A stretch of 64,000 bases of DNA from JABDJL01 sp963664065. Lineage in GTDB: Bacteria; Pseudomonadota; Gammaproteobacteria; Xanthomonadales; SZUA-36. The notes beneath the pieces are model-generated. The model was not told the DNA's origin. It ran no database searches and saw only the letters and a list, made by a program, of their open reading frames with translations. Every line of letters begins with the position of its first letter. The first letter of the stretch is position 1. This document shows positions 36,059-45,144 of this stretch, in pieces. Location: contig OY760942.1 in assembly GCA_963664065.1 (NCBI GenBank), forward strand, positions 2,604,001-2,668,000, written 5' to 3'. Made by a program: the position numbers and the translations under genes.

Positions 36059-37312
36059 CTAAGGCAGACGGCGCAACAGCACCAACGTGACATCATCGGC
36101 CTGCGGTGCTTCGCCACCGAAATCAAATGCTGCATCGACCAGTTTCTTCGCGAGGTCGGCCATGGAAAGCTGGTGATGCTGACGCATGATTTCCGCCACC
36201 CGGTCCTCACCAAATTGAGAGCCGTCCAGTGCCGTGTACTCATATATGCCGTCAGAAATCAAAGCCAGCACATCACCTGACTCAAGTTTGAGGGAGATGG
36301 CCTTGTCCGTTCCATCCAACGGCATTACACCAACCGGAAAGTTGGTCGGCGCGTACCACTCGCATTCATTGCTGGCCGCCCGGTAGTGAAGTATCGGTCC
36401 CTGCCCTCCCGAGTGGTAACGAACTTCATGTGTTGCAGGATCAAGAAATCCCATGAATGCGGTGATGAACCGGTAGTCAGGCAGGTCTTCTTCCAACTGG
36501 TTGTTGACCTGCATATAGGCCTCGTCCAGGTCCGCACCCAGGCGGAATGAAACCCTCAACATGGCTTGCATCTGGGTGGCGGACAAAGCCGGTCCGAAAC
36601 CGTGCCCGGTCGCGTCACCCAGCAACATGAACAATTTCCCGTCCAGTACCACGAGATCATAGAGATCGCCGCCCGTTTGATCTGTGGGCAGGAACTGGCC
36701 ATGCAGATCGTAACCTTCCACATCAGGCATCGAATCCGGCAACGTACTCATCTGGATTTCCCTGGCCACCGTCACTTCCCGGTGCAGGATGGCATTGGCC
36801 AGTAATTCATCTGTCATTCGTGAATGCTGGATGGCCACCGCGCATTGGGCAGCGAGCGCCGGGCCAACCCATTCATCGTGCTCATCAAACTGGCCGACAT
36901 GTTCACCGAGCCATTGCATCACACCGAGAATGGAATCATCTTGGCCAACAATCGGGACATTGAGCAAAGAATGGGGTTCAAAGCCGTCTACCTGCACCGG
37001 AAACTGCTGGAACAATTCATCGACCCGGCAATCATGAATATTGGTAATTTCGTGGCTGGTGGCGCATGCCCCAGCGTGTCCCTGGTCAATCTGCAAACGA
37101 TTGGCCTTTTCTTTGGGCGGCGTGACCTGCACCAGTTCATTGCTTGAGCGATCAAGCAACCACATCACACCTGCTTCTGCGACGATTGCAGCCTTTCCGA
37201 CTTCAATAATTTCGCGCAATAACTCAGGCATCGCTGCCGGTGCGGCCAGCCGGTGCATGATTTCGAGAATCTTGACCAGGGATTCACGGGTGATTTCAGT
37301 CGGGTTAACCAG
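36059..37312 (-). CDS. GAF-SpoIIE (RsbU-type) protein phosphatase, start unclear
   Basis: An N-terminal GAF domain (about residues 1-155 counted from the ATG at 37258) is followed by a PP2C-type SpoIIE phosphatase with DQTGGDLYDL, LLGDATGHGFGPALSA, LISDGIYEY and QADDVTLVLL, which hold the metal-binding Asp residues. Such proteins dephosphorylate an anti-sigma antagonist. The ATG at 37258 falls in the middle of the first helix; the frame upstream (LVNPTEITRESLVKILEI) looks coding and extends to a CTG at 37312 and then to ATG-TGA at 37316-37321. So the start is either CTG, the internal ATG, or an upstream ATG that is now followed by a nonsense codon. Confidence 0.85.
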   Translation of the reverse strand: MVNPTEITRESLVKILEIMHRLAAPAAMPELLREIIEVGKAAIVAEAGVMWLLDRSSNELVQVTPPKEKANRLQIDQGHAGACATSHEITNIHDCRVDELFQQFPVQVDGFEPHSLLNVPIVGQDDSILGVMQWLGEHVGQFDEHDEWVGPALAAQCAVAIQHSRMTDELLANAILHREVTVAREIQMSTLPDSMPDVEGYDLHGQFLPTDQTGGDLYDLVVLDGKLFMLLGDATGHGFGPALSATQMQAMLRVSFRLGADLDEAYMQVNNQLEEDLPDYRFITAFMGFLDPATHEVRYHSGGQGPILHYRAASNECEWYAPTNFPVGVMPLDGTDKAISLKLESGDVLALISDGIYEYTALDGSQFGEDRVAEIMRQHHQLSMADLAKKLVDAAFDFGGEAPQADDVTLVLLRRLP

Positions 37313-37456
37313 GTGTCACATTCTATTGCCCTGCTAATTCGCGCCAATGCGCTAATTTAGCAGAGTTCTATGCCAAGCTCCGGAATTGATTCGAAAGGCG
37401 GCAAAGCCGTATGCTTGTCAACTTCAAATCAAGAGCGGCTAAATCAGGAGCGGGAA

Positions 37457-37957
37457 ATGAGCGCTAGCATACTCAATATAGATAATCTGGAATACATGGA
37501 CTGGGGGCACGGTGACAATTTTGCGGCTAAATTCGGCCTGATCAGCCGGCTGATCGGTGCAAATGGGCTCGGCTACAACCTAACCGTTGTACCCGTTGGA
37601 AAACGAGCATTCCCATTCCACAGTCATCGCGTCAATGACGAGATGTTTTTCGTCATCGAGGGCACTGGCGAAATTCGGATCGGTGATGATATATCTCCGA
37701 TAAGGCAGGGCGACGTTATCGCCTGCCCTCCCGGAGGTCCGGAGACTGCCCACCAGATCATCAATAACTCGGATGCTGAGCTTCGCTACCTTGCCGTCAG
37801 CACCACGATGTCACCAGAGGTCGCCGAATATCCTGATTCGGACAAATACGGTGTCATCATCGAATTGGACGGAAATGAAGGCGGCATGCCGGAAATGTGG
37901 CGCTTGATGATGAAAGCAGAATCCACCCAGGTCGATTACTGGGAAGACGAAGACTAG
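37457..37957 (+). CDS. Cupin-domain protein
   Basis: The 166-aa protein is a single cupin with the first motif PFHSHRVNDEMFFVIEGTGEIRIG (given here in two parts, PFHSHRVNDE and MFFVIEGTGEIRIG) and the second motif around GDVIACPPGGPETAHQI. The metal ligands would be the two His and the Glu of motif 1 and the His of motif 2. The ATG at 37457 follows a strong GGAGCGGGAA site. It overlaps the 3' end of the convergent decarboxylase gene by four bases. The function is unknown. Confidence 0.8.
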   Translation: MSASILNIDNLEYMDWGHGDNFAAKFGLISRLIGANGLGYNLTVVPVGKRAFPFHSHRVNDEMFFVIEGTGEIRIGDDISPIRQGDVIACPPGGPETAHQIINNSDAELRYLAVSTTMSPEVAEYPDSDKYGVIIELDGNEGGMPEMWRLMMKAESTQVDYWEDED

Positions 37958-39405
37958 CACGCGCTGTCCTTTAATTCTGCTGCAGTCCTGATGAGGAAAT
38001 CCAACAGGTAATCAATCTCAGCCCGGTGCGTTCTCAAATGTAAAATGGCCGCCCGCAATGTGAACCGGCCATCCAGCATTGTTGATGAAATAAAGATTCT
38101 GCCATCATCGTGCACTCCCTTGAGAAGGCGGCGGTTAAACTTTTCTGCGTCACCTTGAGCAGGAACGTATCTGAACGTGACCACTGAAAGGTCAGGGTAT
38201 GACCCGACTTCAAACCCACCTGCTTCTGATAGTGTTTTGTGAAAATAGCGTGCCAGCCAGATCTTTTCTGACAACGCAGACCGGAATGCAGCAAGCCCAA
38301 ATAGCTTTAACGGCAGCCACAAGCGCAGACCCCGAAACGGCCGGCTTAATTCCACAGAAAGATTTGCGGGTGAATAGCCATATCCCTTGTCGCTGGCATC
38401 CTGCATATAATTTGCCTGGTAACTGTGTGCCCTGGCGAGTAAATCAATGTCTTTGACCAGCACTGCCCCGGTTCCATATGGCAGAAAAAGTCCCTTGTGC
38501 GGGTCCATCACAATTGAATCTGCCTGGCTCAGGCCCCGCAATGCTTCCCTGCCTTCCTCGCAAAGAACGAAAAATCCACCGTAGGCCGCGTCCACGTGTA
38601 GCCATAGTTTATGTTCTTTTGCAATTGAACCGATTTTCAGCAGGGGGTCAACGGCTCCTGTGTCCGTGGTACCGGCAGATGCAACGATCATCCAGGGTTT
38701 TAATCCCTGCGAATGGTCTGCGACAAGTATTTCCTCCAGCGCGGCATCATCCATGCGATGACGGGAATCCATTGGCACAAATCGAAGCTGGCATTCTTCG
38801 AGCCCGGCGACCCGTAGTGCCTTGTCTACACAATGATGAACCTGGCGCGTCATGTAAATGCAGGATCGCTTGACCTCGGAAACGCTGACACCCATCGCGT
38901 CACGCGCCGTCACGATACAACTCAGATTCGCCGTACTGCCGCCGGATGTGAGGTCACCACCGGCGGTGTCCGGATATCCGATCAGGTCGGACATCCACCT
39001 GACCAGCTGCTTTTCCATGAGTGCGGCACCAGGGGAGGCAAAATGAACACCTGAATACCGGTTAGTCACATCGGCCAGAAAATCCCCAATGGCCGATGGA
39101 TAAATTCCACCGCCGGGGATGTACCCCAGATGACCACCCGAGGCCGGGTTGATACTTGTCTGGTCTACTGCAGTTCCCAAAATCTGCAGTAATTCGTCCA
39201 TGCCCGTAGACTGCTCTCCAATTTCTCCGTCCAGCGTTTCACTCTGGCCCTGATCCAAAAGAAATGTACGGCCATTTACCAGGCGCTCAAGAAATGATTC
39301 CGAATAGTCAGCCGCCTTTTCAAGCAATTCGGACCTGCGGGAACTGTCCGGTTCCAATTGCCGGGAGATCTTCTCCAATGCTTCCAATTTCTCTTGCCAG
39401 TTCAT
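37954..39405 (-). CDS. PLP-dependent group II amino acid decarboxylase
   Basis: The 483-aa protein belongs to the aromatic-L-amino-acid/glutamate/histidine decarboxylase group. The cofactor segment is DPHKGLFLPYGTGAVLVKD, with the Schiff-base Lys after DPH, and the HVDAAYGGFFVLCEEG motif binds the PLP ring. The start at 39405 (MNWQEKLEAL) follows GGGA; longer starts are possible. Substrate specificity cannot be read directly. A second decarboxylase of the same fold is encoded divergently, and the shared spacer contains a dispersed repeat. Confidence 0.85.
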   Translation of the reverse strand: MNWQEKLEALEKISRQLEPDSSRRSELLEKAADYSESFLERLVNGRTFLLDQGQSETLDGEIGEQSTGMDELLQILGTAVDQTSINPASGGHLGYIPGGGIYPSAIGDFLADVTNRYSGVHFASPGAALMEKQLVRWMSDLIGYPDTAGGDLTSGGSTANLSCIVTARDAMGVSVSEVKRSCIYMTRQVHHCVDKALRVAGLEECQLRFVPMDSRHRMDDAALEEILVADHSQGLKPWMIVASAGTTDTGAVDPLLKIGSIAKEHKLWLHVDAAYGGFFVLCEEGREALRGLSQADSIVMDPHKGLFLPYGTGAVLVKDIDLLARAHSYQANYMQDASDKGYGYSPANLSVELSRPFRGLRLWLPLKLFGLAAFRSALSEKIWLARYFHKTLSEAGGFEVGSYPDLSVVTFRYVPAQGDAEKFNRRLLKGVHDDGRIFISSTMLDGRFTLRAAILHLRTHRAEIDYLLDFLIRTAAELKDSAC

Positions 39406-39550
39406 ATACATTCCCATGCGACGATTTCGCACTGTCCAGGCGTCATTAGAACTGTGATTGGAGTAATCAGCAATACCAAAGCTGCGGCTACACATCACTT
39501 TCCACAGTGTGTCGGCATAAAACCGGTTTCCCGGGCTTTGTTATGTCGAT

Positions 39551-39584
39551 CCAGGGGCCGGATACAGCCATCTCCGGCCCCTGG
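39551..39584. other. Strong GC-rich hairpin
   Basis: A perfect 11-bp inverted repeat CCAGGGGCCGG (39551-39561) and CCGGCCCCTGG (39574-39584) encloses 12 bases. There is no T-run, so it is not an obvious intrinsic terminator. It lies directly next to the dispersed repeat copy 2 and may be part of it or a separate structural element. Confidence 0.6.
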
Positions 39585-39590
39585 ACTTAG

Positions 39591-39702
39591 AATGAGCAGA
39601 ATGGGGCATCCTGCCCCATTTGCATGACGCAACCGCAAAACGTGGTTTTGACGGTTGCTCACGCTTCACTGCCGTTCACGTTTGTACATCCGTGTACAAA
39701 AT
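39591..39702 (+). repeat. Dispersed intergenic repeat, copy 2
   Basis: The hairpin AATGGGGCA/TGCCCCATT (39600-39608 and 39612-39620) is followed by a tail that matches the tail of copy 1 at 31759-31869 in order and spacing (TGCATG, ACGTGG-TTTG, CATCCGTG). The stems differ between copies by paired changes that keep base pairing, which suggests that the structure matters. Confidence 0.6.
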
Positions 39703-39792
39703 CATAGTTTACCAAAAGGAATTATTTAAGCGGGTGACTTTGCATCAATGATCGGGCAGGCTTTGCTTTCTTTAACTTGTGAGAAAGACGGC

Positions 39793-41223
39793 ATGGACTC
39801 GTGGGTAAGGGATGAACTTCGAAAAGAAGCCGAATCCCTGGTTGGTGATTTGGCAGGAGCACTCAATGAGGCCGTTGCAAATGTGGACCAGCGTGTCCCG
39901 ATGCCACCTGATCCTGACCATGCACTGGCAGCGCTGCAAGAACCTCTGCCGGAATCAGGCATCGGCGCCAGGCCAACCCTGGAAAAACTACTGCGTTTAC
40001 AGGAGATATCGGGCACAAATACTGCTGGACCACGCTGTTATCATTTTGTCATCGGCGGCAACACACCCGCCGCACATGGTGCAGAGTTGGTGGCTGCTGC
40101 TTTTGATGTCATCACCTATTCCTGGATCGTGTCGCCGCTAGGAGTGCGGATGGAAATCCAGGCGCTGAACTGGCTCAAGGACCTGTTGGGATTACCCGCT
40201 TCAATGAGCGGCGTGATGGTGACCGGCGCCACCATGGCGAATTTCGTCGGGCTGGCTGCGGCACGCCAGTGGTGGGGTGAACAGCTGGGCTTTGATGTTT
40301 CTGAAACCGGCCTGTCGGGCAAACCGCAAATGCCCGTACTGACATCCGGCTATGTTCATGCTGCTACAAAGAAAGTGCTGGCCACCCAGGGTGTTGGTCG
40401 TGGAAACCTGCAGGAGTTCAGCGCCGATAATACCGGTCGAATAGACCTGCAAGCATTCGATAAAGCAATTGAGAAACTCGAAGGTTCACCCGCTGTGGTT
40501 ATCATTAATGCAGGCGAAGTAAATGCCGGAGCTTTTGACCCGGTCGAACAGATGATGTCCATCGCCAGGAACCACAATTGCTGGGTGCACGTGGACGGTG
40601 CATTCGGACTGTTTGCCGCCGTATCACCTCGTACCGCTCATCTGGTCTCTGGTGTTGAGCAAGCTGATTCTGTCACAGTGGACGGGCACAAGTGGCTCAA
40701 CGTACCCTATGATTCCGGTTATGCATTTGTTCGTGACTACGGTTTGATGGCGCGCGCTTTCCGCTATTCCGCCGATTACCTGCCTTCCGAAGACGATCTC
40801 TACCCAACGCCTGGTGCGATTGGGCCGGAAAGTTCCCGGCGGGGCCGCAGTTTTGCTGTCTGGGCAACCTTGAAAGCTTATGGACGGGACGGTCACCGCC
40901 GTATTGTTGAACATTGCCTTGATATTGCTCAGCATTTCACCTCGGTAGTCGACGGTAATCCCCAGCTCGAGTTGATGGCTGAAGTGCCACTGAATATTGT
41001 CGCTTTTCGGTACAACCCGGGGGGCATCAGTGACGAAGCATTGGATAGCCTTAATCAGCGACTCGGTGAACGTGTGTTGATTGACGGTCGTTTCATGGTG
41101 GGAACTTCGAAGCTGGGAGCGCGCACCATATTCCGGCCCGCTTTTTCCAACTGGCGGACACGCAATGAAGATGTCGAAGCGATGGCAGACGTCATTTGCG
41201 AATTGGGCGCAAACCTTTTATAA
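39793..41223 (+). CDS. PLP-dependent group II decarboxylase-like protein
   Basis: The 476-aa protein shares the fold-type-I decarboxylase architecture: GVMVTGATMANFVGL, HVDGAFGLFAAVSP and the cofactor segment VDGHKWLNVPYDSG with the Schiff-base Lys. It differs from the divergent neighbour in having DGHK in place of DPHK and in its N-terminus, so they are distant paralogues. The ATG at 39793 follows GAGAAAGA; a start 15 codons upstream is possible. The 3' end is part of a 97-bp tandem duplication that leads into the symporter genes. Confidence 0.85.
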   Translation: MDSWVRDELRKEAESLVGDLAGALNEAVANVDQRVPMPPDPDHALAALQEPLPESGIGARPTLEKLLRLQEISGTNTAGPRCYHFVIGGNTPAAHGAELVAAAFDVITYSWIVSPLGVRMEIQALNWLKDLLGLPASMSGVMVTGATMANFVGLAAARQWWGEQLGFDVSETGLSGKPQMPVLTSGYVHAATKKVLATQGVGRGNLQEFSADNTGRIDLQAFDKAIEKLEGSPAVVIINAGEVNAGAFDPVEQMMSIARNHNCWVHVDGAFGLFAAVSPRTAHLVSGVEQADSVTVDGHKWLNVPYDSGYAFVRDYGLMARAFRYSADYLPSEDDLYPTPGAIGPESSRRGRSFAVWATLKAYGRDGHRRIVEHCLDIAQHFTSVVDGNPQLELMAEVPLNIVAFRYNPGGISDEALDSLNQRLGERVLIDGRFMVGTSKLGARTIFRPAFSNWRTRNEDVEAMADVICELGANLL

Positions 41224-41381
41224 GCAGTCTTGATAACAACAAGGGAAGATACCTGTGAAGCAACCGTCTGTAAGTCAAAATCTAGACGTCATTTGCGAAT
41301 TGGGCGCAAACCTTTTATAAGCAGTCTTGATAACAACAAGGGAAGATACCTGTGAAGCAACCGTCTGTAAGTCAAAATCTA
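41188..41381 (+). repeat. Perfect 97-bp tandem duplication
   Basis: Bases 41188-41284 and 41285-41381 are identical. The unit contains the last codons of the decarboxylase gene, the spacer, the ribosome site and the first ten codons of the DUF4212 gene. As a result there are two GTG starts (41255 and 41352), each with its own ribosome site. The first opens a frame of only 21 codons that begins like DUF4212 and ends like the decarboxylase (VICELGANLL). Confidence 0.97.
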
Positions 41382-41633
41382 GCCTATTGGAAGGCAAACC
41401 TGCGACTGGTCGGGGTATGCCTGGCCATCTGGTTCACGGTCTCCTTCGGCTTCGGGATTCTGTTGGTGGATTTCCTCAACCAGTATTCGCTGTTTGGATT
41501 CAAATTGGGATTCTGGTTTGCACAACAGGGTTCTATTTTCGTGTTCCTGGTATTGATCTTTATCTACGCGAAGAAGATGAACAAACTGGACCGTAAATAC
41601 GGGGTTCACGAGGATGACGGGCGTGACCGCTGA
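41352..41633 (+). CDS. DUF4212 small subunit of a sodium:solute symporter
   Basis: This 93-aa protein has two hydrophobic helices (about 20-42 and 55-75) and the family features LRLVGVCLAIWFTVSFGFGIL and FWFAQQGSIFVFLVLIFIYAKKM (each split around the helix). DUF4212 genes regularly precede symporters of the VC_2705 group, as here. It begins with GTG inside the second unit of the tandem duplication, and its stop overlaps the next ATG by one base. Confidence 0.85.
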   Translation: MKQPSVSQNLAYWKANLRLVGVCLAIWFTVSFGFGILLVDFLNQYSLFGFKLGFWFAQQGSIFVFLVLIFIYAKKMNKLDRKYGVHEDDGRDR

Positions 41634-43387
41634 TGGACCTGAAGACGCTGACATTTATCGTCGTAGGCTTGAGCTTCCTGTTGTATATCGGCATCGCTTT
41701 CTTCTCACGTGCCCGCAACACCGGAGATTTCTATGTCGCAGGCAAACACGTGCACCCGATTGCCAACGGAATGGCAACCGCGGCAGACTGGATGTCCGCA
41801 GCATCATTCATATCAATGGCTGGCCTTATCGCCTTTCTGGGCTATGGCGGATCTGTCTACCTGATGGGCTGGACAGGCGGCTATGTGCTCCTGGCCTTGC
41901 TACTGGCCCCCTATTTGCGCAAATACGGACGTTTCACAGTGCCGGAATTCATTGGCGACCGGTATTACTCCAATGCCGCACGCTCCGTTGCCGTCATTTG
42001 CCTGATATTCATTTCTTTCACCTACGTTGCCGGGCAGATGCGCGGTGTGGGCATTGTCTTTTCCCGTTTCCTTGAAGTCCCGATCCATATCGGTCTGATC
42101 ATCGGTATGAGCATCGTATTTATCTACGCTGTGCTGGGCGGCATGAAAGGCATTACCTACACGCAAGTCGCGCAATACTGCGTGCTCATTTTTGCCTACA
42201 CGGTTCCGGCCGTTTTCATTGCCTTCCAGCTGACCGGAAACCCGGTTCCTCAACTGGCACTGGGTAGCACGGTCACCGGTGAGGGTGTTTACCTGCTGGA
42301 CAAACTGGACGCCATCGTTACCGACCTGGGATTCCGAGCGTATACCCAGGGCAATAAGAGCAAGATCGATGTCTTTGCGATCACCATGGCGCTGATGGTC
42401 GGAACCGCCGGACTACCGCATGTCATCGTGCGCTTTTTTACGGTTCCCAGGGTTTCGGACGCCCGCCGCTCTGCCGGCTGGGCACTTTTGTTCATCGCTG
42501 TCCTTTACACCACGGCGCCGGCAGTGGGCGCCATGGCACGCTACAACCTGATCAATACACTGCAACCCGGGAGCATAGGATCTGTTGACGGAAACCTGGC
42601 CTATGCGGAAAGACCACAATGGTTTAAAACCTGGGAAGACACGGGTTTGCTTAGCTTCGAAGACAAGAACGGTGATGGTCGCATCCAGTATTTTGACGAC
42701 AGCAATGCGGAATTTCTGCCAACAGCCCGCTCCTATGGCTGGCAGGGTAATGAACTGGTTGTTGATCGTGACATCATGGTGCTTGCCAACCCCGAAATTG
42801 CCCAACTGCCCAACTGGGTGATCGCCCTGGTTGCAGCCGGCGGTATCGCAGCAGCGCTCTCGACTGCTGCAGGATTGTTGCTGGTAATTTCCGCCTCGTT
42901 TTCACACGATATTTTGAAAAGCATCATTGCCCCCGGCATCACTGACAAGCAGGAACTGGCGGCAGGGCGAATCGCCGCAGCCTTTACGATTGTTATCGCA
43001 GGCTACCTGGGCTGGAACCCACCGGGTTTTGTGGCCCAGGTGGTGGCTTTTGCATTCGGCCTGGCCGCCGCATCCCTTTTCCCGGCCATCCTGTTGGGTA
43101 TATTCAGCAAGCGCATCAACAAGCAGGGCGCCATTGCCGGTATGCTGACCGGATTAATCTTCACCTTTGGATATATCATTGTTTACAAAGGGGTGTTTTT
43201 TGAACCCTTAATGGAAAACATTGCTTCCAACTGGTTGTTGGGGATTTCTCCGGAAGGAATCGGGGTCGTGGGAATGGCGCTGAATTTCATGGTGGCATTT
43301 GCAGTCAGCCATGTAACCGACGAACCACCGATTGAAGTGCAGGAACTGGTGGAATTCATACGGGTGCCAGGCGGTTCGGGAGCCTGA
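41633..43387 (+). CDS. Sodium:solute symporter, VC_2705/ActP-like
   Basis: The 584-aa membrane protein belongs to the SSS family: GDFYVAGKHVHPIANGMATAADWMSAASF in the first helices, YSNAARSVAVICL and the LPHVIVRFFTVP motif. A loop of about 75 residues around 305-385 lies between helices. With DUF4212 it probably forms a two-part importer for acetate or another short carboxylate. The next gene is aceK, the switch of the glyoxylate shunt, which fits use of acetate; the substrate is inferred. Confidence 0.9.
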   Translation: MDLKTLTFIVVGLSFLLYIGIAFFSRARNTGDFYVAGKHVHPIANGMATAADWMSAASFISMAGLIAFLGYGGSVYLMGWTGGYVLLALLLAPYLRKYGRFTVPEFIGDRYYSNAARSVAVICLIFISFTYVAGQMRGVGIVFSRFLEVPIHIGLIIGMSIVFIYAVLGGMKGITYTQVAQYCVLIFAYTVPAVFIAFQLTGNPVPQLALGSTVTGEGVYLLDKLDAIVTDLGFRAYTQGNKSKIDVFAITMALMVGTAGLPHVIVRFFTVPRVSDARRSAGWALLFIAVLYTTAPAVGAMARYNLINTLQPGSIGSVDGNLAYAERPQWFKTWEDTGLLSFEDKNGDGRIQYFDDSNAEFLPTARSYGWQGNELVVDRDIMVLANPEIAQLPNWVIALVAAGGIAAALSTAAGLLLVISASFSHDILKSIIAPGITDKQELAAGRIAAAFTIVIAGYLGWNPPGFVAQVVAFAFGLAAASLFPAILLGIFSKRINKQGAIAGMLTGLIFTFGYIIVYKGVFFEPLMENIASNWLLGISPEGIGVVGMALNFMVAFAVSHVTDEPPIEVQELVEFIRVPGGSGA

Positions 43388-45144
43388 TGGCTAGAGTCGA
43401 GGCAATTGCACAAACCATACTTGATGGCTTTGACAAGCATTACCGGCTGTTCAGGAAAATCAGTGCGAGTGCAAAAGGGCACTTTGAGTCCTCCGACTGG
43501 GAGAAGGCCCGTCATGAAAGCCAGGACCGCATCCGCATGTATGAACAACGGGTTGTTGAATCGGTCCGGGTGATTGAAAAACGTTTCCCCGAAACCAGTC
43601 ACGATATTGAATTGTGGCCGCACATCAAGAGCGCTTATATTGGATTGCTGCTGGATCATCTGCAGATGGAATGCGCCGAGACCTTTTACAACTCGGTGGC
43701 CTGCCGGGTGCTGCACCGGCGTTACTATCGCAACGATTACATTTTTTGGCGCCCGGCGTTAAATACCGACAACCTCGAAGGCTCGCAGGAAACCTATCGA
43801 TGTTATTACCCTGAAATGGATGGCTTACGGCGTTGCCTGTTACGGATACTCAGCGATACATCCCTGCATACCGCATTTGAAGACCTGCGCAGGGATGCGA
43901 GGTACCTGAAATTAGCGCTAAAGGAACAACAGCCGAATCACTGGAGGCAACAGCCGAACTACCAGTTGCAAATACTCAGTTCACCGCTCTTCAGGAACAA
44001 GGCCGCCTACATCGTGGGCCGCCAGGTGAATGGCGACCAGGTTCAGCCCTTTATCATTCCGCTGCTGAAAAACAGTGATGGAAAACTCTTTGCCGACACG
44101 GTTTTAACCCGCAGTAAAGACGCTTCGAACCTGTTCAGTTTTACGCGTGCCTACTTTATGGCTGACATGGAAATTCCCTCAGCCTATATCTCTTTCCTGG
44201 CCAGCATCATGCCGACCAAGTCAAAGATCGACCTGTACGCCATCTTGGGCCTGCAAAAACATGCGAAAACGCTTTTCTACCGCGAGATGCAACATCACCT
44301 GAAACACTCGACCGACAACTTCAAGATCGCCCCGGGAATACCTGGCACCGTGATGCTGGTATTCACACTGGCCTCGTTTCCATTCGTGTTGAAAATCATC
44401 AAGGACAAGTTCGACCCGCCCAAGGTTTCCAACCGCGAGCACGTCAAAGCCTGTTACACACTGGTCAAATTCCACGACCGTGTCGGTCGTCTTGCGGACA
44501 CACTCGAGTATTCGAACGTTGGGATTCCATTGAATCGTATAGATCCGGAGCTGCTCAGCGAACTGAATAGCAAGGTCGCGGGATCCATCGAAATTGACGG
44601 CGACAGGCTGGTTATCAGGCATTGTTATATCGAGCGCCGCATGATTCCGCTGAATGAATACCTGGTCAATGCCGCTCCCAAGTTGGTAAAAAGAGTGATC
44701 GACGATTACGGCAGGGCCATACGTGACCTCGCGGGAGCCAATATTTTCCCGGGTGACATGATGCAAAAGAACTTCGGCGTTACCCGTCTGAACAGGGTCG
44801 TATTTTATGATTACGATGAAATCTGCTACATGACCGATTGTAATTTTCGCTCAGTGCCGGCCTCCTCGGATTATTTTGATGACATGTCAGCAGTACCCTG
44901 GTTCTCGGTTAGGGAAAACGATGTATTTCCCGAGAACTTTGGTTCGTTTTTCTTCCCCAATACCCGATTGCGAAAGATTTTCCTGAGCAAGCATTCTGAG
45001 CTGGTGGATCCTGGTTTCTGGAAGGAGACCCAGCAGGTCATCAAGACCGGAGGCCAATCAGATGTATTTCCCTATTCGAAGAAACACCGCTTCAAAGTCC
45101 GTTTTGCGCATCAAACCAAGCTTGCGCGCCGGGATGCTGCCTAA
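43387..45144 (+). CDS. aceK: Isocitrate dehydrogenase kinase/phosphatase AceK
   Basis: The 585-aa protein is a full-length AceK. It matches along the length, including the ILDGFDKHYRLFRKIS start, the ATP-binding region around APGIPGTVMLVFTLASFP with the following KIIKDKFDPPK, and the catalytic loop GANIFPGDMMQKNFGV plus YDYDEICYMTD. AceK phosphorylates or dephosphorylates isocitrate dehydrogenase to divide carbon between the TCA cycle and the glyoxylate bypass. The ATG shares one base with the symporter stop codon, linking acetate-type uptake with the control of its use. Confidence 0.95.
   Translation: MARVEAIAQTILDGFDKHYRLFRKISASAKGHFESSDWEKARHESQDRIRMYEQRVVESVRVIEKRFPETSHDIELWPHIKSAYIGLLLDHLQMECAETFYNSVACRVLHRRYYRNDYIFWRPALNTDNLEGSQETYRCYYPEMDGLRRCLLRILSDTSLHTAFEDLRRDARYLKLALKEQQPNHWRQQPNYQLQILSSPLFRNKAAYIVGRQVNGDQVQPFIIPLLKNSDGKLFADTVLTRSKDASNLFSFTRAYFMADMEIPSAYISFLASIMPTKSKIDLYAILGLQKHAKTLFYREMQHHLKHSTDNFKIAPGIPGTVMLVFTLASFPFVLKIIKDKFDPPKVSNREHVKACYTLVKFHDRVGRLADTLEYSNVGIPLNRIDPELLSELNSKVAGSIEIDGDRLVIRHCYIERRMIPLNEYLVNAAPKLVKRVIDDYGRAIRDLAGANIFPGDMMQKNFGVTRLNRVVFYDYDEICYMTDCNFRSVPASSDYFDDMSAVPWFSVRENDVFPENFGSFFFPNTRLRKIFLSKHSELVDPGFWKETQQVIKTGGQSDVFPYSKKHRFKVRFAHQTKLARRDAA

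Larger units (their letters stand above)
39406..39792. other. Divergent spacer between two decarboxylase genes
   Basis: Between the two chosen starts lie about 390 bases. They hold a strong hairpin (39551-39584), the dispersed repeat copy 2 (39591-39702) and an AT-rich stretch near 39703-39735 that may contain the plus-strand promoter. No small gene was recognised. Confidence 0.4.
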
